DNA from: Fodinibacter sp963800505
GTDB taxonomy: Bacteria > Actinomycetota > Actinomycetes > Actinomycetales > Dermatophilaceae
Reading direction: 5' to 3'
Assembly: GCA_963800505.1 (NCBI GenBank)
Contig: CAWDBL010000019.1
Location: 62,001-126,000, forward strand
DNA: 64,000 nt
Part shown: positions 1 through 10,876 of the stretch, piece after piece
How the letters are laid out: each line of letters starts with the position of its first letter
Numbering within the stretch: position 1 is the stretch's first letter
Notes under the pieces: generated by a model
Databases searched by the model: none
What the model was told of the DNA's origin: nothing
Seen by the model: the letters and a program-made list of their open reading frames with translations, nothing else
Program-made: the position numbers and the translations under genes

Positions 1-3851
<3,851 letters not shown>

Positions 3852-3855
<4 letters not shown>

Positions 3856-3884
3856 CCGGGCGCCTCACCCTGAGCGGTTGCCAT
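3852..3884 (-). CDS. Ten-codon leader ORF coupled to the kinase start
   Basis: ATG at 3884 is preceded by GGAGG at 6-nt spacing, the best ribosome-binding site in this region. It encodes MATAQGEAPG and stops with a TGA that overlaps the kinase GTG start (GTGA). The kinase GTG itself has only a weak AGGGTGAGG upstream, so its translation may depend on ribosomes terminating here. Alternatively this is the true kinase N-terminus, separated by a frameshift or a sequencing error. Confidence 0.4.
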
Positions 3885-3896
3885 CGGAATCCTCCA

Positions 3897-3962
3897 CGTG
3901 ACGTTCCGGCCACTGTGGCGCACCGCGGCCCCGGCGAATCCGGCCCGGTGGCCAACGTCACG
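3897..3962. promoter_or_regulatory. Inverted repeat upstream of the kinase gene
   Basis: CGTGACGTTCCGGCCAC on the left and GTGGCCAACGTCACG on the right are inverted copies, differing by a 2-nt insertion, with about 30 nt between the arms. The element lies just upstream of the leader ORF Shine-Dalgarno, where a promoter or operator would be. It could be a regulator site or the stem of an RNA leader; the sequence alone does not decide. Confidence 0.35.
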
Positions 3963-3970
3963 CGCCGCCG

Positions 3971-4053
3971 CGGCGAACGGCATCCGGAACCCCGGTCGGG
4001 CGACGGGTTCGTCGCGGCGTCAGGACTTCAGGTCGGGGAACATGTCGTCGCGC
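3971..4053 (-). pseudogene. Duplicated 3' end of the acyl-CoA synthetase gene
   Basis: This 83-bp stretch is about 90% identical to 5580-5662. It reproduces the last 11 codons (ending DDMFPDLKS and stop) and the 3' flank of the acyl-CoA synthetase gene. The match ends abruptly inside codons. It sits next to one copy of the repeat element whose other copy lies beside the intact gene, so the two were probably copied in one event, although their order is swapped. It has no start and is not a gene. Confidence 0.75.
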
Positions 4054-4066
4054 TGTTGGGCTTCCG

Positions 4067-4187
4067 GCTCGGGTCGCTACTCCCTACTCGGGTCGCTACT
4101 CCCTACTCGGGTCCTTGCTCCGGATGCGCGGTGCTGCAGCAGCGCACATCCGGAGTGGGCGCACACATCGGGAGCAACGACCCGAGC
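4067..4187. repeat. Repeat element, copy 1 (19-bp tandem units plus palindrome)
   Basis: Two exact 19-bp units CTCGGGTCGCTACTCCCTA (4068-4105) and a degenerate third lead into a 38-bp near-perfect palindrome at 4118-4155, with arms CTCCGGATG/CATCCGGAG and core GTGCTGCAGCAG. An inverted relative of the unit (GGGAGCAACGACCCGAGC) follows at 4170-4187. From 4131 the sequence matches copy 2 (5515-5572) with about four mismatches in 58. No ORF is inside. It lies within the 490-bp gene-free stretch 3885-4374. Confidence 0.8.
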
Positions 4188-4254
4188 CCGGGCCACGACC
4201 TTGCGGATGCCGGGTGAGCGACGGAAGGTGCCGAGTGGCCGCCCTGCCGCTGAT

Positions 4255-4338
4255 GCTGCCGGCTGGCTGCTCCGGCATGGACGCTGCCGGCTGGCTGCTC
4301 CGGCACGGACGCTGCCGGCTGGCTGCTCCCGCACGGAC
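4255..4338. repeat. 28-bp tandem repeat, three copies
   Basis: Three direct copies (4255-4282, 4283-4310, 4311-4338) of a 28-mer beginning GCTGCCGGCTGGCTGCTCC differ at only one or two positions. The array begins 36 nt after the stop codon of the AbiEi-like gene on the minus strand. It has no spacers and no coding frame, so it is a minisatellite rather than a CRISPR array. Confidence 0.85.
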
Positions 4339-4374
4339 GCTCCGTCGTGAGTGCTGCGGTGGGCGGTGGCCGCC

Positions 4375-5334
4375 TCACGCGCCCCTGGTCGCTCCGAGGT
4401 CGAACCACGAGGCGCGCGGTACGGGGCGGATGCCGCGGCTCGCGAGCGCCTGTCCGAGGCGGTCGCGGTCGAGTGCGACCTCCCACGTCCACCTCGCGAC
4501 CCGGGACCCCACCCGTAGCCGGTCCTCGCGCTTCTTCTCCCGCCACAGGATCTCCGCGGCCTCCTGCGGGTCGGCGTCAGGCGGCACCCGGTACTTCACC
4601 TTGCCGTCGAACTCACCGACGACACCGTCCCAGTCGAAGTCCACGAAGCCGATGCTGCCCAGCCCGTCGATGTGCTCGACCTGCAGCCGCGGTCGTGGCA
4701 GGCCCAGGCGGAACATCTGTACCCTCGACAGGCTCTCGCCGACCGACATCGAGTCACCGTCCGCGAGCTCGGCCACCAGGGTGGCCGCCGGCCGCCCCCG
4801 CACCCGAGCCGGCACGGCATCCGCCTCGGCCCGGAGGTCGGCAGCGGAGCACAGCCCATGGCGCAGGGCGTGGTCGGCGGCAGCGACCGCGGACCCGAGG
4901 CTGCCCGTGCGGGCCAGGTCGACCACGGTGCGAGCCACGCCCGTGACCCGCACGCCGTTCAGCAGCACCGGCTCGGCAGGAGCCGCGACGAACGGGCGCA
5001 CCCCGCTGGAGCCTCGCGGCCGGCCGGACGTCACCAGCGTGCGCGTGCGCGCGGGCCAGTCCTCCACCCGTGGAAGCCCCCACACGGCCGCGGCGGACTC
5101 GAGGGCGAAGACCTGAGCCGGGTCCTCGTCACAGACCATCGCCGTCGCATGGACGAGGGCTGCGTGTCGCTGCTCCGGCGTCAGCACGGCCCAGGCGGTG
5201 GCCGGCATCCAGACGCCGCGGCGAACTCGGTGCCAGCCGGGGGCGCGTTGGGGATCGACCCCACAACGGCGCAGCACCGAGTAGTGCCGCAGGACCGAGG
5301 GGTCGAACGGCGCCGGGGCGTCAGGACCGAGCAT
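4375..5334 (-). CDS. AbiEi-like protein with PD-(D/E)XK-type C-terminus
   Basis: A 319-residue protein of the actinobacterial family usually labelled type IV toxin-antitoxin AbiEi antitoxin-like. The N-terminal part (PGWHRVRRGVWMP...ALVHATAM) is a winged-helix-like segment. The C-terminal part contains VDFDWDGVVGEFDGKVKY, an arrangement of acidic residues and lysine as in PD-(D/E)XK or Vsr/DUF559 nuclease folds. I chose ATG 5334; an ATG 27 nt upstream is in frame but no better supported. No AbiEii-type toxin gene is adjacent, so a toxin-antitoxin role is unproven. The gene lies between two repeat-element copies. Confidence 0.7.
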   Translation of the reverse strand: MLGPDAPAPFDPSVLRHYSVLRRCGVDPQRAPGWHRVRRGVWMPATAWAVLTPEQRHAALVHATAMVCDEDPAQVFALESAAAVWGLPRVEDWPARTRTLVTSGRPRGSSGVRPFVAAPAEPVLLNGVRVTGVARTVVDLARTGSLGSAVAAADHALRHGLCSAADLRAEADAVPARVRGRPAATLVAELADGDSMSVGESLSRVQMFRLGLPRPRLQVEHIDGLGSIGFVDFDWDGVVGEFDGKVKYRVPPDADPQEAAEILWREKKREDRLRVGSRVARWTWEVALDRDRLGQALASRGIRPVPRASWFDLGATRGA

Positions 5335-5451
5335 CCCGCCACGATGGCACGTCGGCTGCATCCGCAGTCGCGCTCATCCACAGGCCCGGCTGGCCCTTCA
5401 GGAAGCCTCGGGCGAGGCATCCGGCACGGCGGTCGGGCCACTGCGCCCCGG

Positions 5452-5571
5452 GGCGAGTCCTTGCTCCCGGCTCGGGTCACTACTCCCGGCTCGGGTCACT
5501 ACTTCGGATGGGTGGTGCTGCAGCAGCGCGCATCCGGAGCAAGCGCACACATCGGGAGCAACGACCCGAGC
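5452..5571. repeat. Repeat element, copy 2 (19-bp tandem units plus palindrome)
   Basis: Three 19-bp units related to CTCGGGTCACTACTCCCGG (5452-5508) run into a 38-bp imperfect palindrome (5502-5539, core GTGCTGCAGCAG). The inverted arm GGGAGCAACGACCCGAGC follows at 5554-5571. The layout is the same as copy 1 at 4067-4187. It ends 58 nt beyond the acyl-CoA synthetase stop on the minus strand, so it could also terminate that transcript. The rest of 5335-5628 shows nothing I recognise. Confidence 0.8.
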
Positions 5572-5628
5572 CGGGCAAGCGGCGAACGGCATCCGGAACC
5601 CGGTCGGGCGACGGGTGCGCCCGCGGCG

Positions 5629-7332
5629 TCAGGACTTCAGGTCGGGGAACATGTCGTCGCGCCACTCGGTGCCCTCGGGCACCCCCTGACCGGCCAGCTC
5701 CTCCTCGCGGGCCCGCAGCTCGACCCGGCGGATCTTGCCCGAGATGGTCTTGGGCAGCTCCGAGAACTCCAGCCGGCGCACCCGCTGCCACGGCTGCAGG
5801 TGCTCGCGGGCGTACTTGAGGATGGAGCGCGCCGTCTCCTCCGAGGGCTCGTGACCGGGGGCGAGCACGACGTACGCCTTCGTCACCGCCAGGCGCACGG
5901 CATCCGGCGCCGGCACCACCGCCGCCTCGGCGACCGCGGGGTGCTCGATGAGCACCGACTCGACCTCGAAGGGGCTGATCTTGTAGTCACTGGACTTGAA
6001 GACGTCGTCGGTGCGCCCGACGTAGGTGATGTAGCCGTCGTCGTCGCGGGTCGCCACGTCACCGGTGTGGTACCAGCCGCCGGCCAGCGCCTCGTCGTTG
6101 CGCGCAGCATCACCCGCGTAGCCGGACATCAGGGGCAGCGGGTGCACCGAGACGTCGAGGCACAGCTCGCCCTCACCGGGGCCCTCGACCAGCGCGCCGG
6201 TGAGCGGGTCGACCAGCACCACCGGCAGCCCGGGCAGCGGCCGGCCCATCGAGCCGGGCTTCAACCGCTCCTCGGGGGCGTTGCCGATCGCGGCGGTCAT
6301 CTCGGTCTGGCCGTAGCCGTCGCGCAGGTCGAGCCCCCAGGCGCGGCGCACCTGCTCGATGACCTCGGGGTTGAGCGGCTCGCCCGCCCCGACCACCTCG
6401 CGCAGCACGCCCGGCCCACCGGACAGGTCGGCGTTGATCAGCATGCGCCACACCGTCGGTGGTGCGCAGAAGCTGGTCACCTCCTGCTCGCGCAGCACGT
6501 CGAGCAGGAGCGTGGCGTCGAACCGCGCGTAGGACAGCACGACGACGGTCGACTCCGCGATCCAGGGGGCGAAGAAGCACGACCACGCGTGCTTGGCCCA
6601 GCCCGGGCTGGACAGGTTGAGGTGCCGGTCACCCGGGCGCAGGCCCAGCCAGTGGACCGTCGAGAGGTGGCCGACCGGGTACGACACCTGGGTGTGCTGC
6701 ACGAGCTTGGGGCGGGCGGTCGTGCCGGACGTGAAGTAGAGCAGCAAGGGGTCGCCCGGCGCGGTGCCGGGGTGGGGCAGCGGCTCGACGTCGACGGCAT
6801 ACGCGTCGGCCAGGTCGGCCCAGCCGTCGGTGGCGCCCACGCTGACCCGCACCAGGTCGGCGCCGAGCTCGGCGAACTTCGCCGTCTGGTCGGGGGTGGT
6901 GACGACGGCGCGCGCCCCGCTGCGGGCCACCCGGTCGGCCAGGTCTGCGGACCCGGCGGCGGTGGCCGTCGGCACGATGACCGCGCCGATCTTCATCACC
7001 GCGAGCATCACGTCCCACAGCTCGACCCGGTTGCCGAGCATGAGCAGCACCGGGTCGCCGCGTCCCACGCCCAGCCCGAGCAGCCACCGCCCCACGCGGT
7101 CCGAGCGCGCCGCCATCGCGTCGAAGCTGACCTCCTCGGTCGAGCCGTCCTCGGCCACCACGACCAGCGCCGGTGCGTCGTTGCCTCGGGCGATGGCGTC
7201 GAACCAGTCGACCGCCCAGTTGAACTGCTCACCCACGTCGGGCCAGTCGAACCGCTCGAGCGCCTCGTCGTGGCGGCCTCGCAGGGAGATCAGCAGGTCA
7301 CGTGCTTCGCGGTACCGCTCCGTCGCGCTCAT
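5629..7332 (-). CDS. Acyl-CoA synthetase (AMP-forming, medium-chain type)
   Basis: At 567 residues this is full length for the ACSM-like branch of the adenylate-forming family, which activates a carboxylic acid to acyl-CoA through an acyl-AMP. Motifs in order are the phosphate-binding loop YFTSGTTARPKLVQHT, DGYGQTEM, YHTGDVA, and PKTISGKIRR with the C-terminal catalytic lysine. The substrate is probably a medium-chain or branched acid; this is inference. The gene follows the sucrase/ferredoxin-like gene by 36 bp on the same strand. Six nt before ATG 7332 is a weak CAGCAT box. Its last 11 codons are duplicated at 3971-4053. Confidence 0.93.
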   Translation of the reverse strand: MSATERYREARDLLISLRGRHDEALERFDWPDVGEQFNWAVDWFDAIARGNDAPALVVVAEDGSTEEVSFDAMAARSDRVGRWLLGLGVGRGDPVLLMLGNRVELWDVMLAVMKIGAVIVPTATAAGSADLADRVARSGARAVVTTPDQTAKFAELGADLVRVSVGATDGWADLADAYAVDVEPLPHPGTAPGDPLLLYFTSGTTARPKLVQHTQVSYPVGHLSTVHWLGLRPGDRHLNLSSPGWAKHAWSCFFAPWIAESTVVVLSYARFDATLLLDVLREQEVTSFCAPPTVWRMLINADLSGGPGVLREVVGAGEPLNPEVIEQVRRAWGLDLRDGYGQTEMTAAIGNAPEERLKPGSMGRPLPGLPVVLVDPLTGALVEGPGEGELCLDVSVHPLPLMSGYAGDAARNDEALAGGWYHTGDVATRDDDGYITYVGRTDDVFKSSDYKISPFEVESVLIEHPAVAEAAVVPAPDAVRLAVTKAYVVLAPGHEPSEETARSILKYAREHLQPWQRVRRLEFSELPKTISGKIRRVELRAREEELAGQGVPEGTEWRDDMFPDLKS

Positions 7333-7368
7333 CGCCCCATGCTGGCACCCCGGCCGCGGCGGCGGAAC

Positions 7369-8259
7369 CTAGGCACGCACGACGGCACGCTGCGCGACGT
7401 GCGCCTTGGGCTTGTCGCCGCAGCTCAGCGCGGCATCGGGCAGCGCCTCGGTGACGACGTCGACGACGGTCAGCTCAGGTAGGGGCGCGCGACCGAGCAC
7501 CTCGACCGTCGTGCGGTCGCCGTCGACCTCGACGACCCCGGGCACCACGTCGTCGGCGGATGCCGGGCCGAGCGCGTCGAGCGCCGCGACGAGCGCCGCC
7601 TGCACGGCCGGCTCCCAGCGAGTGGTCCCGCGCAGGTGTGCCGGGTCGGTGCGGCCCTGCCGGTGGGCGCCGACCACCGCGGCCGCCGATGCCGGGTCGA
7701 GCCGGCCGAAGCAGACGCCGTCGGGAAGCGTGAGCAGCGTGCCGGCGAACCGGTGGCCGCCCAGGTGGGTGGTCTCCCAGACCTGGTCGGGGAAGGCCCG
7801 CGCGAGGGCGTTGACGATGGGGCGGCCGCGCACGGCGCAGCAGGCGTCGCGGATGCCGTGTGTGCACACGAGCACCATCGGCTGGGCCTCCTCGTGGCTG
7901 GCCGAGAGAGCGGCGCCCAGGGCGCGGGCCGCCTCGAGCAGGTCGGCCGAGGTTCGCCAGGTGCCGCGAATCCACGTGCGGCGCACCGTGTCGACCGCGA
8001 ACCAGTGCTGCTCCTCCGCACCCGGCGCACGGCGGCCGGGCCGGCGCACCAGCAGCACCTTGCCGCCGAAGGACGCGGCCCGGGCGTCGACCTCGGCGCC
8101 GACCGCGCCGAACATCGGCTGGGTCTCGGTCGGCTTCTTGGCCCACGGGCCCTGGTGCTCGATGAGCAACCAGCGCGACGCGACGGGGGCGGTGCCGGCC
8201 TGGGGGTCACCCCGGCGCAGGGACGCGGCGGAGCAGCGCGAGGTATCAGTCGGGGCCAC
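7369..8259 (-). CDS. Sucrase/ferredoxin-like (thioredoxin-fold) protein
   Basis: A 296-residue member of the Suc_Fer-like family. It shows the typical N-terminal RCSAASLRRGDPQAGTAP and RWLLIEHQGPW segments, the cysteine motif CTHGIRDACCAVRG (putative 2Fe-2S or redox site), and HLGGHRFAGTLLTLPDG. The function in actinobacteria is unknown, and the sucrase name is historical. The GTG start (8257-8259) lies inside the stem of the xylA terminator hairpin, and a TAGCAT box 6 nt upstream sits in its loop, so the mRNA is probably leaderless. Confidence 0.85.
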   Translation of the reverse strand: MAPTDTSRCSAASLRRGDPQAGTAPVASRWLLIEHQGPWAKKPTETQPMFGAVGAEVDARAASFGGKVLLVRRPGRRAPGAEEQHWFAVDTVRRTWIRGTWRTSADLLEAARALGAALSASHEEAQPMVLVCTHGIRDACCAVRGRPIVNALARAFPDQVWETTHLGGHRFAGTLLTLPDGVCFGRLDPASAAAVVGAHRQGRTDPAHLRGTTRWEPAVQAALVAALDALGPASADDVVPGVVEVDGDRTTVEVLGRAPLPELTVVDVVTEALPDAALSCGDKPKAHVAQRAVVRA

Positions 8260-8286
8260 CTCGCGATGCTATGCGAGGTGGCCCCG
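8251..8286 (-). terminator. Perfect hairpin after xylA, overlapping the next gene's start
   Basis: A 14-bp perfect GC-rich stem (8251-8264 with 8273-8286) and an 8-nt loop lie 25 nt past the xylA stop. It is a convincing Rho-independent-like hairpin, although no T-run follows, as is common at this GC. The left arm contains the GTG start codon of the downstream gene. Confidence 0.75.
8266..8271 (-). promoter_or_regulatory. -10 box TAGCAT for leaderless sucrase/ferredoxin-like gene
   Basis: On the minus strand TAGCAT is followed by six bases and then GTG, the layout of an actinobacterial leaderless promoter. It occupies the loop of the xylA terminator hairpin. No convincing -35 is visible. Confidence 0.5.
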
Positions 8287-8311
8287 GCCGGACGACGCTG
8301 CGGTCAGGTGC

Positions 8312-9490
8312 TCAGCCGATGAGGTGTTCGAGGGCGAGCTGGTTCAGGCGCACGAAGCCGTAGTCGCGCTCCGCGGCCTTCTCGGGGTCGAACCCGTCGT
8401 CGGTGGCGAGGAAGTCGGCGAGCGACTCACCGGCATCCAGGGTGGGCTGGGCGAGGGTGGTGACGCCGGAGTACTCCAGTGCCTCGGTCACCTGGGGGTC
8501 GGCCCGGAAGGCCCGGGCCTTGTCGGCCAGCAGCAGGTAGGTGCTCATGCAGGCCTTGGCCGACTCCCAGACGCCCTCCATGTGCTCGGTACGCGAGGGC
8601 TTGTAGTCGAAGTGCCGCGGCCCCTCGTAGCGCGGGGCGTCGGGGTTGCCGGCGAACCCGTTCTCGAGCAGGTCGACGGTGAAGAACGCCGAGAGCAGGT
8701 CGCCGTGCCCGAACACCAGGTCCTGGTCGTACTTCAGGCCGCGCTGGCCGTTGAGGTCGATGTGGAACAGCTTGCCCGCCCACAGCGCCTGGGCCAGCTG
8801 GTGGGTGTAGTTGAGGTTGGCCATCTGCTCGTGCCCGGTCTCCGGGTTCAGCCCGACGATGTCGCCGTGCTCGAGCTCGGCGATCAGGGCCATCGCATGG
8901 CCCGCAGTGGGCAAGAAGATGTCACCGCGCGGCTCGTTCGGCTTGGGCTCCAAGGCGATCCGCAGGTCGTAGCCCTTGTCCTTGATGTAGCCGGCGACGG
9001 TGTCCAGGCCCTCCTTGTACCGCTCGAACGCGGAGAACAGGTCCTTGCTGCCGTCGTACTCCGAACCCTCACGCCCGCCCCACATCACGAACGTGGAGGC
9101 GCCGACCTCGGCGGCGACGTCGACCGCGGTCAGCACCTTGCGCAGCCCGAACCGGCGCACCGACCGGTCGTTCGAGGTCAGCCCGCCGTCCTTGAACACC
9201 GGGTGGCTGAACGTGTTGGTGGTGACCATCTCGATCACCAGGCCGGCGCTGTCGCAGGCCTGCCGCAGCCGCCCGAGGCGCTGGGTGCGCGTGGCCTCGT
9301 CGGCGTCGAACGGGTAGACGTCGTTGTCGTGGAAGGTGATTCCCCACGCCCCCAGCGAACCCAGCCGATCCGCGTACTCCCACGGGTCAAGAGCCGGCCG
9401 GGACGGCCCACCGAACGGGTCGGTGCCGGTCCACCCGACGGTCCACAGGCCGAACGAGAACTTGTCCTCAGGGGTTGGCTGTCGCACCAC
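8312..9490 (-). CDS. xylA: Xylose isomerase
   Basis: A 392-residue class-I (actinobacterial) D-xylose isomerase converting D-xylose to D-xylulose in the cytoplasm. Catalytic and metal residues are visible: His54 and Asp57 in TFHDND, Glu181 and Lys183 in EPKPNEPRGD, Glu217 and His220 in NPETGHE, Asp245 in HIDLNGQ, Asp255/257 and Asp295. The start is GTG at 9490, 6 nt after GAGGAG. It is divergent from a ROK regulator, with a 15-bp palindrome between them. The matching kinase gene is not adjacent; xylB lies 13 kb away in the polyol operon. Confidence 0.97.
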   Translation of the reverse strand: MVRQPTPEDKFSFGLWTVGWTGTDPFGGPSRPALDPWEYADRLGSLGAWGITFHDNDVYPFDADEATRTQRLGRLRQACDSAGLVIEMVTTNTFSHPVFKDGGLTSNDRSVRRFGLRKVLTAVDVAAEVGASTFVMWGGREGSEYDGSKDLFSAFERYKEGLDTVAGYIKDKGYDLRIALEPKPNEPRGDIFLPTAGHAMALIAELEHGDIVGLNPETGHEQMANLNYTHQLAQALWAGKLFHIDLNGQRGLKYDQDLVFGHGDLLSAFFTVDLLENGFAGNPDAPRYEGPRHFDYKPSRTEHMEGVWESAKACMSTYLLLADKARAFRADPQVTEALEYSGVTTLAQPTLDAGESLADFLATDDGFDPEKAAERDYGFVRLNQLALEHLIG

Positions 9491-9511
9491 GGTGATCTCC
9501 TCGATGTTTTT

Positions 9512-9526
9512 GTTGTGTTACACAAC
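9512..9526. promoter_or_regulatory. Operator palindrome between xylA and its ROK regulator
   Basis: GTTGTGTTACACAAC is a perfect 7-1-7 palindrome 22 nt upstream of the xylA start. It shares the GTTG-N7-CAAC frame with GTTGCGGTTAACAAC upstream of xylF (15455-15469). The natural reading is the binding site of the divergently encoded ROK repressor, released by xylose. Confidence 0.75.
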
Positions 9527-9562
9527 ATAACGCCTTCGCTCGGTTACAGTCAAGGGGTGACG

Positions 9563-10801
9563 ATGACCGGACGTGCCACCGACACCGACCTCCGGTCGCC
9601 GGTCTCGCCCGCCCGGCCGGCCGGCGGACGAGCTGCGCAGTCGGGTGTCAGAGAGGCGAACCTGGCGCTCGTCGCGCGGACGGTCTGCGCGGCCCCGGGC
9701 CCGCTCTCGCGAGCAGGAGTGGCGTCGGCCACCACGCTGACCCGCTCAACCGTCTCCCGGCTCGTCGATGACCTCGTGGCGGGTGGAGTCCTGGCCGAGC
9801 TTCGACCCGTCAACGGCTCCGGGCGCGGGCGCCCGGGCACGCCTCTGGTGCCGGGGGACCGCGTCGTCGCGCTCGGCCTGCAGGTCGGCACCGGACAGCT
9901 GACCGCACGGGTGCTGAACCTGCGGGGTGAGGTCGTCGTGGAGTCGCTGGAGGAGGGGAACTGGGTCGGCTCCCACCCCGGTGCCGTCCTGCGACGCCTC
10001 GCCGAGCTCAGCGCGGGTGTCCTCGCGCGCGTGCCACCGGGGCGGCGCCTCGTCGGAACCGGTCTGGCCCTGCCGGGCCTGGTGTCAGGGACGTCCGGCC
10101 GGCTCCTGACCGCGCCGAACCTGGGGTGGTCGAACGTGACCGTCGCGGATCACCTCGCCCCGGAGCGAACAGGGGGCGAAGTCGTACGGGTCGGAAACGA
10201 GGCCGACCTCGCCGCGCACGCCGTGGCCGAGGCTGCCCCTGGGCGCCCAGGTCCGTGGCGTGACTTCGTCTACCTCTCGGGCGACATCGGGATCGGCGGA
10301 GCGATCATCCTCGATGGACGGGTCGTCGGCGGCACGCACGGGTGGGCCGGTGAGATCGGCCACGTCACCGTCGACCCGGCCGGGCCGGCCTGCCCGTGCG
10401 GCTCGACGGGGTGCCTCGAGCGGTATGCCGGTCGCGACGCGATCCTCGTGCGGGCCGGGCTCCCGACCACGGCCCCTGCGTCCCTCGTCGGGACGCGGTT
10501 CCGGGCCGGGGACGAGCCGGCCACTCGGGCGATCGACCAGACGGCGTGGGCGCTGGGTGTCACCCTTTCGGGAGTCGTCAACGTCCTCGACATCCCGACC
10601 GTCGTGCTCGGCGGGCACCTGGGGCAGCTCGCCGACGTGCTGCGCCCGGGCCTTGAGGAGCACCTGCGTACCCGGGTGCTGTCGGCCGTCTGGCGACCAC
10701 CCGACGTGGTGGCGGCAGGGACGGACGCCGCCATGGGGGCCACCGGAGCCGCCCTGCTCGAGCTGGCAGGAGTGCTGTCGGCGCCTGCCAGTTTCCTCTG
10801 A
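9563..10801 (+). CDS. ROK-family transcriptional regulator (XylR-like)
   Basis: A 412-residue ROK repressor. It has an N-terminal winged helix (LSRAGVASATTLTRSTVSRLVDDLV, about residues 55-80), an ASKHA sugar-sensing domain (GIGGAIILDG, HGWAGEIGHVTVDP) and the zinc motif CPCGSTGCLE. The start ATG 9563 follows AAGGGG at 5 nt; a GTG 6 nt upstream is also in frame. Its position divergent from xylA suggests xylose-responsive repression of xylA and probably of xylFGH. Confidence 0.88.
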   Translation: MTGRATDTDLRSPVSPARPAGGRAAQSGVREANLALVARTVCAAPGPLSRAGVASATTLTRSTVSRLVDDLVAGGVLAELRPVNGSGRGRPGTPLVPGDRVVALGLQVGTGQLTARVLNLRGEVVVESLEEGNWVGSHPGAVLRRLAELSAGVLARVPPGRRLVGTGLALPGLVSGTSGRLLTAPNLGWSNVTVADHLAPERTGGEVVRVGNEADLAAHAVAEAAPGRPGPWRDFVYLSGDIGIGGAIILDGRVVGGTHGWAGEIGHVTVDPAGPACPCGSTGCLERYAGRDAILVRAGLPTTAPASLVGTRFRAGDEPATRAIDQTAWALGVTLSGVVNVLDIPTVVLGGHLGQLADVLRPGLEEHLRTRVLSAVWRPPDVVAAGTDAAMGATGAALLELAGVLSAPASFL

Positions 10802-10811
10802 CCGCGCCCGA

Positions 10812-10841
10812 CCGGACGCCGTCAGCCGTGGGCCCGTCCGG
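10812..10841. terminator. Weak hairpin between convergent ROK genes
   Basis: CCGGACG (10812-10818) pairs with CGTCCGG (10835-10841) across a 16-nt loop. It lies between the stops of the two convergent ROK genes and could serve both. The stem is only 7 bp. Confidence 0.35.
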
Positions 10842-10876
10842 AGGCCGGCCTTCCTCACCGGCTGAGCCTGCAGTGC

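Noticed and set aside
4255..4338. Possible CRISPR array
   Set aside because: The 28-bp units are contiguous with no spacers, and no cas genes are in the window. The same holds for the 33-bp array at 39368-39496.
4672..7482. Long plus-strand open frame across the AbiEi-like and acyl-CoA synthetase genes
   Set aside because: It spans two genes and an intergenic repeat element and has shadow-type composition; the minus-strand proteins carry complete family motifs.
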